A stretch of DNA of 45,332 nt, taken from Curtobacterium aurantiacum (GTDB lineage Bacteria; Actinomycetota; Actinomycetes; Actinomycetales; Microbacteriaceae). The position numbers and the translations under genes are program-made. Shown here one piece after another: positions 32,593 through 40,024 of this stretch. The stretch's first letter is position 1. Each line of letters opens with the position of its first letter. Below the pieces are notes generated by a model. That model was not told the DNA's origin. It worked only from the letters and a program-made list of their open reading frames with translations, and did not search any database. Location of the stretch: the NCBI RefSeq assembly GCF_018598555.1, contig NZ_JAHEWN010000021.1, forward strand, positions 1 through 45,332, given 5' to 3'.

Positions 32593-32622
32593 TTGCACCC
32601 AGGAGCGCGGCGGCTCTAGCGT
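32593..32622 (+). promoter_or_regulatory. Candidate promoter of the desaturase gene
   Basis: TTGCAC (32593-32598) and TAGCGT (32617-32622) are 18 nt apart, with the start codon about 60 nt beyond the predicted transcription start. The -10 hexamer is the same as in the azt promoters. Confidence 0.45.
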
Positions 32623-32688
32623 TGGAGCAGCAGCCCCAGACCCCGGCCGCCGGAACGTTCTTCCATTCCGTTGACGACCAGGGAATCC

Positions 32689-33840
32689 ATGACCACGCAG
32701 CACGCCGGTACCAGCCCACAGCGACAGACCAGTTCCACCCCCCTCGCCGGCGGCTACCGGAAGACCGGTTCCCCAGCCGGACCGCGGACCGGCGGCACCT
32801 CGTCGTACTCCGCGCTGCTCGCGCAGGTGAAGGAAGCCGGCCTGCTGCGCCGCCGTCGGGGGTTCTACTGGGCACTGTTCTCGGCGCTCATCGTCGCGAC
32901 GGCGGCGTGCTGGGTCGCGTTCGCGTTCCTGGGTGACTCGTGGTTCCAGCTGATCGTGGCGGGTGCGCTGGGCGTGCTGTTCACGCAGTTCGCGTTCCTG
33001 TCGCACGAAGCCGCGCACCGTCAGGTGTTCGAGTCCCAGAAGTGGAACGACCGTGCGGGCCGCTGGCTCGGCACGTTCCTGGTGGGGCTCAGCTACTCGT
33101 GGTGGATGAACAAGCACACCCGTCACCACGGCAACCCGAACACGGTCGGCAAGGACCCCGACATCGCCCCGGACGCGATCCGGTTCCTGCCGGAGGACGC
33201 CGCCGCCGTGAAGAACGGGCCGCTCCGGCTGTTCGTGCAGTACCAGGGCTGGTTGTTCTTCCCGTTGCTCACGCTCGAGGGCATCAACCTGCACCGCGCT
33301 GCCGTCATGTCGGTGCTCCGCGGGACGGGCGGCCGCAGCGACGTCCGGGGGCGGGTCCTCGAGGGCATCCTGCTGGTGGCGCGGTTCGCGATCTACCTGA
33401 CGGTGGTGTTCTGGTTCCTGCCGTTCGGGATGGCGTGTGCGTTCCTCGGGGTGCAGCTGGCCGTGTTCGGCGTGATGATGGGTGCCTCGTTCGCCCTGAA
33501 CCACAAGGGCATGCCGACCATCGCCCACGATGCGAAGGTCGACTTCTTCTCCCGCCAGGTGCGCACGTCGCGCAACATCCGTGGCGGCTGGTGGGTGTCG
33601 TTCCTGATGGGTGGGCTGAACTACCAGGTCGAGCACCACCTGTTCCCGTCGATGCCGCGTCCGGCGCTGAAGCAGGCCCGGCTGCTCGTGCGTGACCACT
33701 GCGACACCCTCGACGTGCCGTACACCGAGACCACGCTGCTGCGTTCCTACGGCATCGTCGTCCGGTACCTCAACCGCGTCGGCCTCGCCGCCCGCGACCC
33801 CTTCGTCTGCCCCATGGTGACCGAGCTCCGGATCCACTGA
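32689..33840 (+). CDS. Membrane fatty acid desaturase
   Basis: This 383-residue acyl-lipid desaturase would introduce double bonds into membrane fatty acyl chains using a di-iron centre and an electron donor. The three histidine boxes are HEAAH, HTRHH and the front-end-like QVEHH (NYQVEHHLF). Four membrane helices are recognisable, and a Thr/Ser/Gly-rich N-tail precedes them. ATG 32689 has AGGGA nearby; an in-frame TTG 18 nt upstream is possible. Membrane fluidity or cold adaptation is the usual role, and the neighbouring lipid kinase supports a lipid module. Confidence 0.92.
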   Translation: MTTQHAGTSPQRQTSSTPLAGGYRKTGSPAGPRTGGTSSYSALLAQVKEAGLLRRRRGFYWALFSALIVATAACWVAFAFLGDSWFQLIVAGALGVLFTQFAFLSHEAAHRQVFESQKWNDRAGRWLGTFLVGLSYSWWMNKHTRHHGNPNTVGKDPDIAPDAIRFLPEDAAAVKNGPLRLFVQYQGWLFFPLLTLEGINLHRAAVMSVLRGTGGRSDVRGRVLEGILLVARFAIYLTVVFWFLPFGMACAFLGVQLAVFGVMMGASFALNHKGMPTIAHDAKVDFFSRQVRTSRNIRGGWWVSFLMGGLNYQVEHHLFPSMPRPALKQARLLVRDHCDTLDVPYTETTLLRSYGIVVRYLNRVGLAARDPFVCPMVTELRIH

Positions 33841-33895
33841 CACGCGCCGCCCGCCCGACCCCGCACGCACCACACCCACCGAAGGAACCACCACA

Positions 33896-34072
33896 GTGAA
33901 GACCGTCATCGTCCTCGTCGTCCTCTGGGCAGTCCTGTCCATCGTCGGCTTCGCCCTGCAGGGCCTGCTCTGGCTCGGCATCATCGGCATCGTCCTGCTG
34001 CTCGGCACGATCGTCTTCGGCGCCGTCCGCCGCAGCGGCAACAAGGCCCGCAACGCCGGCCGGACCAACTAG
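33896..34072 (+). CDS. 58-residue membrane peptide
   Basis: This short protein starts at GTG 33896 (VKTVIVLVVLWAVLSIVGF), preceded by GAAGGAAC at 33881. It consists of two hydrophobic helices (about 3-18 and 22-43) and a basic C-terminal tail RRSGNKARNAGRTN. Similar small two-helix proteins are common in Microbacteriaceae and have no assigned function. It lies 55 nt after the desaturase and 49 nt before the lipid kinase, on the same strand, so it is probably co-transcribed. Confidence 0.8.
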   Translation: MKTVIVLVVLWAVLSIVGFALQGLLWLGIIGIVLLLGTIVFGAVRRSGNKARNAGRTN

Positions 34073-34121
34073 TCCGCCACTGGCGAAGCGCACCACCAGC
34101 AGGAATCCCCGTACCGACCGC

Positions 34122-35180
34122 ATGCTGACGCCCCCGAACGAACCCGGCCAGCTGCGAGCTGCGGTGGTCGTGAACCCGACCAAGATCGACCAGGCCCGTC
34201 TCCGTGCAGTGCTCGGCGCCGAGGAGCGTGCACACGGCTGGGCCGAGTCGCTCTGGTTCGAGACGAGCGCCGACGACGACGGACGTGCCGCGGCCCGGGC
34301 CGCCCGTGACTCGTCCCCGGCGGTGGTGCTCGTGGCCGGCGGGGACGGCACGCTCCGGGTCGTCGCCGAGGAGCTCCGCGGCACCGGCACGCCGGTGGCG
34401 CTCGTCCCCAGCGGCACCGGGAACCTGTTCGCACGGAACCTCGGGCTGCCCCTCGGCGACCTGGTGCGCTCGGTCCGAGCGGGCTTCACCGGCACCGACC
34501 GTCCGATCGACGTCGGGCTCGCCGACCTCACCGATGCATCGGGTGCCACCACGTCCCACGCGTTCCTCGTGATGACGGGCATCGGGCTCGACGCCAGCAT
34601 GGCGGCCGACACCAACGCCTGGGTGAAGAAGCGGTTCGGGTGGGTCGCCTACTCCGACCCCATCGCCCGCTCGATCATCGGCAACCGTCAGATCCCGGTG
34701 CACTACCGGATCGACCAGGGGGCACTGCGCGACATGAGCGCGCACACGATCATCGTCGGGAACTGCGGCACCCTCACCGCCGGCGTCCTGTTGCTCCCCG
34801 CCGCGGAACCGGACGACGGCCTGCTCGACGCGGTGGCGTTCCGGCCCGCCGGATGGTTCGGGTGGACCAAGGTGGGGTACGCCCTCACCCTGAACCGGTT
34901 CTACTCGCGCACCGGGTTGGGGCGACTCCTGGCGCGGGTGCTGCCGACGTCGCGTGCGCTCCGCTACACCCGCGCGCGCACCCTGCACCTGACCGTCGAC
35001 ACCCCGGAGCGTGTGCAGCTCGACGGCGACGCCTTCGGCGAGGTGACCGCGGTGACCCTGACCACCGACCACCACGGCCTCACGCTGCGCACCCCGTCCG
35101 ACGGACGAGAGCGACACGAGGGACGCAGTCGGCGGGGTCGGCGCGACCGCCCGGGCCAGCGACCCGGGGTCGTCTCCTAG
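34122..35180 (+). CDS. Diacylglycerol kinase-family lipid kinase
   Basis: This is a 352-residue DAGK-catalytic-domain protein (DgkB/YegS type) expected to phosphorylate diacylglycerol or a related lipid at the inner membrane face. Motifs are VVVNPTK (15-21), GGDGT (73-77) and PSGTGN (96-101), with the C-terminal beta-sandwich ending VQLDGDAFGEVT. A highly basic tail (ERHEGRSRRGRRDRPG) follows. ATG 34122 is chosen although the nearest AGGA is 16 nt upstream. Its stop codon overlaps that of the convergent GAF-ANTAR gene (CTAG at 35177-35180). Confidence 0.9.
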   Translation: MLTPPNEPGQLRAAVVVNPTKIDQARLRAVLGAEERAHGWAESLWFETSADDDGRAAARAARDSSPAVVLVAGGDGTLRVVAEELRGTGTPVALVPSGTGNLFARNLGLPLGDLVRSVRAGFTGTDRPIDVGLADLTDASGATTSHAFLVMTGIGLDASMAADTNAWVKKRFGWVAYSDPIARSIIGNRQIPVHYRIDQGALRDMSAHTIIVGNCGTLTAGVLLLPAAEPDDGLLDAVAFRPAGWFGWTKVGYALTLNRFYSRTGLGRLLARVLPTSRALRYTRARTLHLTVDTPERVQLDGDAFGEVTAVTLTTDHHGLTLRTPSDGRERHEGRSRRGRRDRPGQRPGVVS

Positions 35181-35911
35181 GCGGTCGTCCCGAGATCGGC
35201 ACCGTGCCGCACGACGTCCTCGGCCATCGCCCGCATCCCGCGGCCGGCCCCGTGCGCGGCGCGTCGCAGGATCTGGAAGGCCTCGTCGATCTGGATGCCG
35301 CGCCGGTAGGAGAGCGCCCCCTTCGCCTGCTCGACGAGCACCCGCGCCTCGATCGCGTCGTCGATCTGTTCCTGGAACGTGCGGGTCTGGCTGCCGTTCC
35401 GCTGCCGCACCAGGGCGGCGGACGCGGCGTCGGCGAGCAGTTGGATCAGGACGACGTCACCGTCGTCGTGCCCGTCGGTGTGCTCCGCGAAGAGGCAGAG
35501 GCATCCGATCACGTTGCCCCGCAGTCGGACCGGCTCGGCGAACGTGCCGCGGAGGCCCCGCTCGCGCATGGTCTCGGAGAATGTCGGCCACGCGGACTCG
35601 CGGGTCGCCACGTCCGGGACGTCGATCGTCTTCCCCGTCTGGAAGCAGTCCAGACACGATCCCTCGCTCGTGCCGAGCTGCGCCTCTTCCGCGTCGCTGG
35701 TGCGCTCGCTCGTCGAGGCGATCACGTGCAGGGTCCCGGACGGATCGCCGAGGACGATCCCCGCCTCCGTCGCCGAGGTGAACTCGACGCACGCCGCGAC
35801 CACTCGGTCCATCGCATCGAGGACCTCGAGTTGTGGCTCCAGGACGCCGTGCAGGCCCGCGGACATCCGCTCGAAGCGGTCCTCACCTCGATGTGCCTCG
35901 GTCGTGGTCAT
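35177..35911 (-). CDS. GAF-ANTAR domain regulator 2
   Basis: This is a 244-residue paralogue of the regulator at 31785-32522. Its GAF domain (about 30-165) has GIVLGDPSGTLHVIASTSER and the Cys pair CLDCFQTGK, and its ANTAR domain (about 175-235) has IEARVLVEQAKGALSYRRGI followed by DEAFQILRR. The Cys pair in the GAF pocket could make it redox- or metal-responsive, unlike regulator 1 (GPCITAV). The ATG is at 35909-35911. It is convergent with the lipid kinase with a 4-nt stop overlap and leads away from the AraC-type gene. Confidence 0.92.
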   Translation of the reverse strand: MTTTEAHRGEDRFERMSAGLHGVLEPQLEVLDAMDRVVAACVEFTSATEAGIVLGDPSGTLHVIASTSERTSDAEEAQLGTSEGSCLDCFQTGKTIDVPDVATRESAWPTFSETMRERGLRGTFAEPVRLRGNVIGCLCLFAEHTDGHDDGDVVLIQLLADAASAALVRQRNGSQTRTFQEQIDDAIEARVLVEQAKGALSYRRGIQIDEAFQILRRAAHGAGRGMRAMAEDVVRHGADLGTTA

Positions 35912-35946
35912 GGCCCGAACCTACGACCAGACAGATGGCGCAGTTC

Positions 35947-36579
35947 TCAGCCAGGAAGCGCCACAGTGTCCACGGTCGCCGGTTCGTGCGCGTCGGCGAC
36001 TCGTTGCCGGGTCTCCCTCGGCGTCTCGCCGTACCGCTCACGGTAGGCGGCGCTGAACCGGCCCTGGTTCGTGAAGCACCAGCGCGCGGCGATCTCCCCG
36101 ATCGACGTCGACTGGTCGGTCAGCAGTTCGGCGTGGGCGCCGGCGAGCCGCGCATCGCGGACGTACCGCAGCGGGCTCGTCCCGAGCGAGCGCTGGAAGA
36201 CCAGCTGCAGGGCGCGTGGCGAGACCCCGGCAGCCGCCGCGATCTCGTCGGCGGCGAGCGGACGGCGCAGGTTCGCCCGGATGTACGCCACGGCTCGACG
36301 GACCGTTCGGGGATGCTGCGAGTCACCGTGGTCGGGCCGGAGCTCCTGCGGAACGAGCTCCGCGGCCGCTTCGAGGTACTCCGAGGCGGCGACGCGAGCG
36401 GCATCGGTGCCACCGACCGGGTGGGCGAGGATGAACTCGACGTGCGATGACACGTGCGCCCAGTACTGGACGAGTACGGCGCGAGCGTCGGGGAGAGACG
36501 TGAGAAGGGAGATGGGATCGGCCTCTGCGCACCATGGGGAGGAGGTGCCGCAAGATGCGTGGGAGACGGTACCGGGCAA
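35947..36579 (-). CDS. AraC-type regulator with short N-terminus
   Basis: This 210-residue protein ends in a complete AraC double-HTH domain (about 95-200: AADEIAAAAGVSPRALQLVF, then IGEIAARWCFTNQGRFSAAY). Only about 75 residues of helical linker (SHVEFILAHP, AASEYLEAAAELV) precede it, whereas regulators of this type usually have about 200 residues of ligand-binding domain. The only usable start is TTG 36577-36579. The reading frame stays open to about 36673, but with no ATG or GTG and no family resemblance. The gene is therefore probably N-terminally truncated or a stand-alone DNA-binding form. Confidence 0.75.
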   Translation of the reverse strand: MPGTVSHASCGTSSPWCAEADPISLLTSLPDARAVLVQYWAHVSSHVEFILAHPVGGTDAARVAASEYLEAAAELVPQELRPDHGDSQHPRTVRRAVAYIRANLRRPLAADEIAAAAGVSPRALQLVFQRSLGTSPLRYVRDARLAGAHAELLTDQSTSIGEIAARWCFTNQGRFSAAYRERYGETPRETRQRVADAHEPATVDTVALPG

Positions 36580-36704
36580 CTGAGTTGCCCGCAGAGTGTA
36601 CCCCGGCCGGCTGCGAGCGAGCGGTGCATGTGTCCGTCGAAGTGCGGACTGGTGCGACCCCTGGACAGGGGGTCAGGATGACGCATCAGTTGCACAGAGC
36701 AACT
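36574..36704. promoter_or_regulatory. Two inverted repeats sharing the hexamer GCAACT
   Basis: GGGCAAC-TGA-GTTGCCC (36574-36590) overlaps the TTG start of the AraC-type gene. CAGTTGC-ACAGA-GCAACTG (36687-36705) lies 30 nt before the protease start. Both are built from GCAACT/AGTTGC half-sites, giving four copies within about 130 nt of the divergent region. They are candidate operators for a shared regulator, possibly the AraC protein itself. Confidence 0.5.
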
Positions 36705-36734
36705 GGCAGGTGCTTCACCGACAGAGGAGTCGTC

Positions 36735-37466
36735 ATGAAGAAGTCCATCGCAGCCGCGTTCGCCGCGGTCGCCGTCATCACCGCCGGCGTGTTCGCCGCT
36801 TCGCCCGCGTCCGCGCTGCCCGTCAGCACGAAGGTCGTCGGCGGCGAGAAGGCCCCCACCACCTCGTGGGCGGTGCAGCTCGAAGCCTCCGGCGGGAGCA
36901 TCCCCTCCGGCTACGTCAGCACCTGCACCGGCGAGCAGCTCAACGCCTCGTGGATCCTCACCGCCCGGCACTGCATCGACGGCATCGGTGCGATGAACGT
37001 CTACCACTCGAACTCCACCGTCAACCGCGGCACGGCCGTCGCCGTCGACCGCGTCAGCGCCTCGCCGGCGGGTGACATCGCGCTCGTGCACCTGCGGACC
37101 GCCTACTCGCTGTCCACCTACGCACCCCTCGACCTCACCGCGACCGCCAAGTCGAGCGGCACCGGCACCATCCAGGGCTACGGCCTGCGCGCCAACGCGA
37201 CCCGGTCCGACGGCCTCTACCAGGCCACCGTCTCGCTCACCGGCGCGAGCACCGACGCCTTCGGCGGTCGTGCCCAGCACCTCACCGGCGTGACCGGTGC
37301 CTCGAACCACGGCGACTCGGGCGGCCCGCTGCTCGTCAACGGCAAGGTCGTCGCCGTCTGCTCCACCGGCGACAGCGCCGACCCCGGCGCGAACACCAGG
37401 GCCGGCTCGAACTACGCCCTGCTGTCGCAGGCCTCGTCCTGGATCCGGACCACGGCCGGCGTCTGA
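36735..37466 (+). CDS. Secreted trypsin-like serine protease (S1)
   Basis: This is a 243-residue protease with a Sec signal (1-27, ASPASA), a short propeptide and a mature N-terminus VVGGEKAP typical of S1 activation. The catalytic triad is H79 (LTARHC), D114 (GDIALV) and S195 (HGDSGGPLL). Cys pairs (C64 with C80; a later Cys near VVAVCSTG) suggest disulfides. ATG 36735 follows AGAGGAG. It may degrade host or environmental protein; related secreted proteases occur in plant-associated Microbacteriaceae, but a virulence role is not shown. It is divergent from the AraC-type gene. Confidence 0.92.
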   Translation: MKKSIAAAFAAVAVITAGVFAASPASALPVSTKVVGGEKAPTTSWAVQLEASGGSIPSGYVSTCTGEQLNASWILTARHCIDGIGAMNVYHSNSTVNRGTAVAVDRVSASPAGDIALVHLRTAYSLSTYAPLDLTATAKSSGTGTIQGYGLRANATRSDGLYQATVSLTGASTDAFGGRAQHLTGVTGASNHGDSGGPLLVNGKVVAVCSTGDSADPGANTRAGSNYALLSQASSWIRTTAGV

Positions 37467-37473
37467 ACCACCT

Positions 37474-37521
37474 GACGGACTGGAGGCGCGGGGCCAGCTG
37501 GCACCGCGCCTCCAGTCCGTC
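37474..37521. terminator. Hairpin of the palindromic repeat family (type B)
   Basis: Arms 37474-37494 and 37501-37521 pair over 21 bp with one mismatch. The centre is itself the palindrome GCCAGCTGGC. It lies 8 nt after the protease stop and probably terminates it. Confidence 0.85.
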
Positions 37522-37610
37522 CCACCCGTCTCCAGGGCGTTGCTCGCCTGTTCGGCGTCCGTCACCCACCAGCTGAGCGCCCGTGCGGGCGCTGCGACGA
37601 CAGTGGGGCC

Positions 37611-38498
37611 ATGAGCCAGTACGAGAAGCGCGATCCGAACACCCTCTACCCGGCACCGCCGTACCCGAAGCAGGAGCAGTCGCTGCCCGGTGCCGCGTGG
37701 AAGATGGACCCGAAGCCCGACCACGGCGAGGAGAGCTACACAGGGCTCGGACGCCTGAAGGGGTACCGCGGCATCGTCACCGGTGCCGACTCCGGCATCG
37801 GCCGTGCCGCCGCCATCGCCCTGTCGCGTGAAGGCGCGGACCTGGTGCTGTCGTACCTGCCGGACGAGCAGGATGACGCCGAACAGGTCCGCGACCTGCT
37901 CGAGTCCGAAGGTCGTCGGGCCGTGCTGTTCCCCGGGGACATCTCCGACGAGCAGTACTGCCAGGACCTGGTGCAGAAGGGCGTCGACGAGTTCGGCGGC
38001 CTCGACACCCTGGTCATGGTCGCGGGCCGAATGGAGAGCAACGAGGACATCCTCACGCTCGACACCTCGATGTTCGACTCCACCTTCAAGACCAACATCT
38101 ACTCGCTGTTCTGGCTGACCAAGGCCGCGGTGCCGCACCTCGAGCCCGGGTCGACCATCGTGACCACCGGTTCGATCCAGGCGTCGACGCCCTCGCCGGA
38201 CAAGATCGACTACGCCGTGTCGAAGGGCGCGATCAAGCTCTTCACCGAGGCCGTCGCGCAGCAGCTCGCGCCGAAGGGCATCCGTGTGAACTCCGTCGCG
38301 CCGGGGCCGGTGTGGACGCCGCTGCAGCCGGGTTCCGACGACGCCGAGACGGTGTCGCACTTCGGTGAGAGCTCGCCGTTCGGCCGTCCCGGACAGCCCG
38401 CGGAGCTCGGTGCCGCCTACGTGCACCTGGTCAGCCCGGAGTCGAGCTACCAGTCGGGGTCGACGATCACGATCGCGGGCGGGACGCCGGCGTTCTGA
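37611..38498 (+). CDS. SDR family oxidoreductase with N-terminal extension
   Basis: This 295-residue short-chain dehydrogenase belongs to the group with a Pro-rich N-terminal extension of about 50 residues (general stress protein 39/YhdF-like). The NAD(P)-binding motif is TGADSGIG (57-64), and the active site has Ser in TTGSIQAS and Tyr/Lys in DYAVSKG. The usual NNAG after the fourth strand reads MVAG (LVMVAGRMES), a departure from the family. Its C-terminus GSTITIAGG fits the subunit interface. It is probably induced under stress; the substrate is unknown. Confidence 0.92.
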   Translation: MSQYEKRDPNTLYPAPPYPKQEQSLPGAAWKMDPKPDHGEESYTGLGRLKGYRGIVTGADSGIGRAAAIALSREGADLVLSYLPDEQDDAEQVRDLLESEGRRAVLFPGDISDEQYCQDLVQKGVDEFGGLDTLVMVAGRMESNEDILTLDTSMFDSTFKTNIYSLFWLTKAAVPHLEPGSTIVTTGSIQASTPSPDKIDYAVSKGAIKLFTEAVAQQLAPKGIRVNSVAPGPVWTPLQPGSDDAETVSHFGESSPFGRPGQPAELGAAYVHLVSPESSYQSGSTITIAGGTPAF

Positions 38499-38547
38499 TC
38501 GCCGGTTCTTGCGTTCTGGCGTTCTGGCGTTCGAGGAAGGGGACCAC

Positions 38548-38847
38548 GTGTCCGGAGTGACGCACACCGTGCTGGTCGAGTGGGACGGGGAGGACCGGTC
38601 GTCCCAGGGGTCGGCCCTGTCGCGAGAGCACCTGCCGCGGATCGAGGGGGTCGATTCGGTGCAGTCCGGCACGAGCGTGAGCACCGAGGGGTTGGAGGGC
38701 GGGTTCCACTGGATGCTCGTGGTCCGGTTCCGCGATCGTGCGGCGCTCGCCGGGTACCTGCCGCACCCGGAGCACCGGCCGGTGGCCGAGTTCATCGGCG
38801 GGGCGAGCGCGCGGGTCGTCGTGTTCGACGTCGAGGACGCCGACTGA
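38548..38847 (+). CDS. Dabb-like stress-responsive barrel protein
   Basis: This 99-residue protein has the ferredoxin-like alpha-beta barrel pattern of Dabb-family proteins: HTVLVEWDGE at the start, a central helix, FHWMLVVRFRDRAALAGYLP followed by HPEH, and a final strand ARVVVFDVE. The start is GTG 38548 behind AGGAAGGGG. It follows the SDR gene by 49 nt and may be co-transcribed. Some Dabb proteins are plant stress proteins or polyketide cyclases; the role here is unknown. Confidence 0.75.
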   Translation: MSGVTHTVLVEWDGEDRSSQGSALSREHLPRIEGVDSVQSGTSVSTEGLEGGFHWMLVVRFRDRAALAGYLPHPEHRPVAEFIGGASARVVVFDVEDAD

Positions 38848-38886
38848 CCGCCGGGGCCGAATCCGGCACCGCGGACTGCTCGGGCG

Positions 38887-38994
38887 TCTAGGAACGGACC
38901 TGAGGTCGCCGAGGTCGCCGCCTGGCTGCTCAGCGATCGCGCGTCGATGGTCACCGGGGCGATCGTTCCCGTGGACGGTGGTGCCGGAGCCTGA
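38887..38994 (+). pseudogene. C-terminal remnant of an SDR gene
   Basis: The 30 codons before the TGA at 38992-38994 encode an SDR C-terminus: EVAEVAAWLLSDRASM followed by VTGAIVPVDGG. Upstream, the frame gives only a few plausible residues (RNGPE) and no Rossmann domain or start before the Dabb stop. This is therefore a relic of a deleted SDR gene, not related closely to the intact SDR at 37611 (which ends GSTITIAGG). Confidence 0.8.
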
Positions 38995-39031
38995 CGCCGA
39001 ACGCTCCGGGTCCGCTGGCAGGATGACGGGC

Positions 39032-39451
39032 ATGGCCAGCGCAGTCCGTCTCATCCGGTCCGACGTCCTGAGCGACGTGGCGCAGTACGCCTACGCGTCC
39101 ACCGTGCCGACCGGGACCCGGCTCGTGTTCCTCGCCGGGGCCTGCCCGCTGGCCCCGGACGGGTCGACCGTCGCGGTCGGCGACTACGCGGGCCAGGCTG
39201 CCCGGTGCATCGAGACGATGCAGGAGGCGCTGCGTGCCGCAGGTGCGTCCATCGAGGACGTCGTGAGCACCCGGGTGCTCGTGGCGTCCTCGCGGCAGGC
39301 CGACCTCGTCACCGCATGGCAGGTGGTGCGCGATGCCTTCGGCGCGCACGACGTGCCGAGCACCCTGCTCGGGGTCACGGTGCTCGGCTACGACGACCAG
39401 CTGGTCGAGATCGAAGCCGTCGCGGCCGTCGCCGACGGCCAGGCCACGTGA
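39032..39451 (+). CDS. RidA/YjgF family protein
   Basis: This 139-residue trimeric-type Rid protein has RLVFLAGACPLAPDGSTVAV, then CIETMQEALRAAGASIEDVV, and the C-terminal EIEAVAAV. RidA enzymes use a conserved Arg (PARS-type) to hydrolyse enamines and imines; here the corresponding loop reads HDVPSTLLGV without Arg. It probably belongs to one of the Rid subfamilies without deaminase activity. ATG 39032 is chosen; ATG 39023 is an in-frame alternative. It lies after the SDR remnant. Confidence 0.88.
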   Translation: MASAVRLIRSDVLSDVAQYAYASTVPTGTRLVFLAGACPLAPDGSTVAVGDYAGQAARCIETMQEALRAAGASIEDVVSTRVLVASSRQADLVTAWQVVRDAFGAHDVPSTLLGVTVLGYDDQLVEIEAVAAVADGQAT

Positions 39452-39503
39452 CGGCGCGAGGCGTCGAGGTTCCCGCGCTCCCGCGCTCCCGCACACGCTC
39501 GCC

Positions 39504-40004
39504 TCAGAAGCCCGGACCCGCTTTGACCAGCGCGATGCCGACACCGACGAGCGCGAGGACGAGACCGGCCACGAACGTCCGCGGGGACGGGTTCTCCCCG
39601 CGGAGCCTGGCCACGACGGGCCCGAGGAGGGCGAGCCGGACCACGAGGTACGCGATCGCGATGATCTCGGCCGCGAGCCCGGACGTGCCGGTCAGCCAGG
39701 CGTAGGCGAGGACGGCAGCCGGCAGGAAACCGGAGGTGAGGATGGGCAGCGAATCTCGCAGCTCGGCGCGGACGGTCTCCCCGGTGAGGCGGTGGTCGCT
39801 CCGCGCACGTCGTCCGACCGATTCGGCGAATGTGTGCGCGAGGAAGGTCGAGAACGCGGTGGCGAGGACGTACCAGAGCCCCCGACCGCTCTCGGCGGTG
39901 TCCGGGACCATGGGTGCGATCGTGGCGAGGATCACGATGTTGCCGTACACGAACGCCGTGATGCGGCTCGAAGCGTCCTCACGCGACAGCCGCTTCCGGC
40001 CCAC
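39504..40004 (-). CDS. Small integral membrane protein
   Basis: This 166-residue protein has four or five hydrophobic helices (FVYGNIVILATIAPMV; LWYVLATAFSTFLAHTFAES; a middle pair; VAGLVLALVGVGIALV). The GTG start at 40002-40004 is supported by GAGAGGAC upstream. Motifs such as FVYGNIVIL and AHTFAE recur in unnamed actinobacterial membrane proteins. It is 20 nt upstream of nothing coding on its own strand but directly downstream of the YrdC-type gene's opposite edge, so co-transcription is possible only in the order YrdC gene then this gene. Function is unknown. Confidence 0.8.
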   Translation of the reverse strand: MGRKRLSREDASSRITAFVYGNIVILATIAPMVPDTAESGRGLWYVLATAFSTFLAHTFAESVGRRARSDHRLTGETVRAELRDSLPILTSGFLPAAVLAYAWLTGTSGLAAEIIAIAYLVVRLALLGPVVARLRGENPSPRTFVAGLVLALVGVGIALVKAGPGF

Positions 40005-40024
40005 AGAAGTCCTCTCGTGCGGGC

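Noticed and set aside
36735..37466. Calling the secreted protease a Pat-1/Chp virulence factor
   Set aside because: Only the general trypsin fold and secretion signal can be seen; no feature in the sequence separates a virulence protease from an ordinary secreted S1 enzyme.
36120..38954. 944-codon minus-strand open frame spanning several genes
   Set aside because: It covers the AraC-type gene in another frame, the protease and an SDR in antisense. The sequence is compositional noise with no domains.
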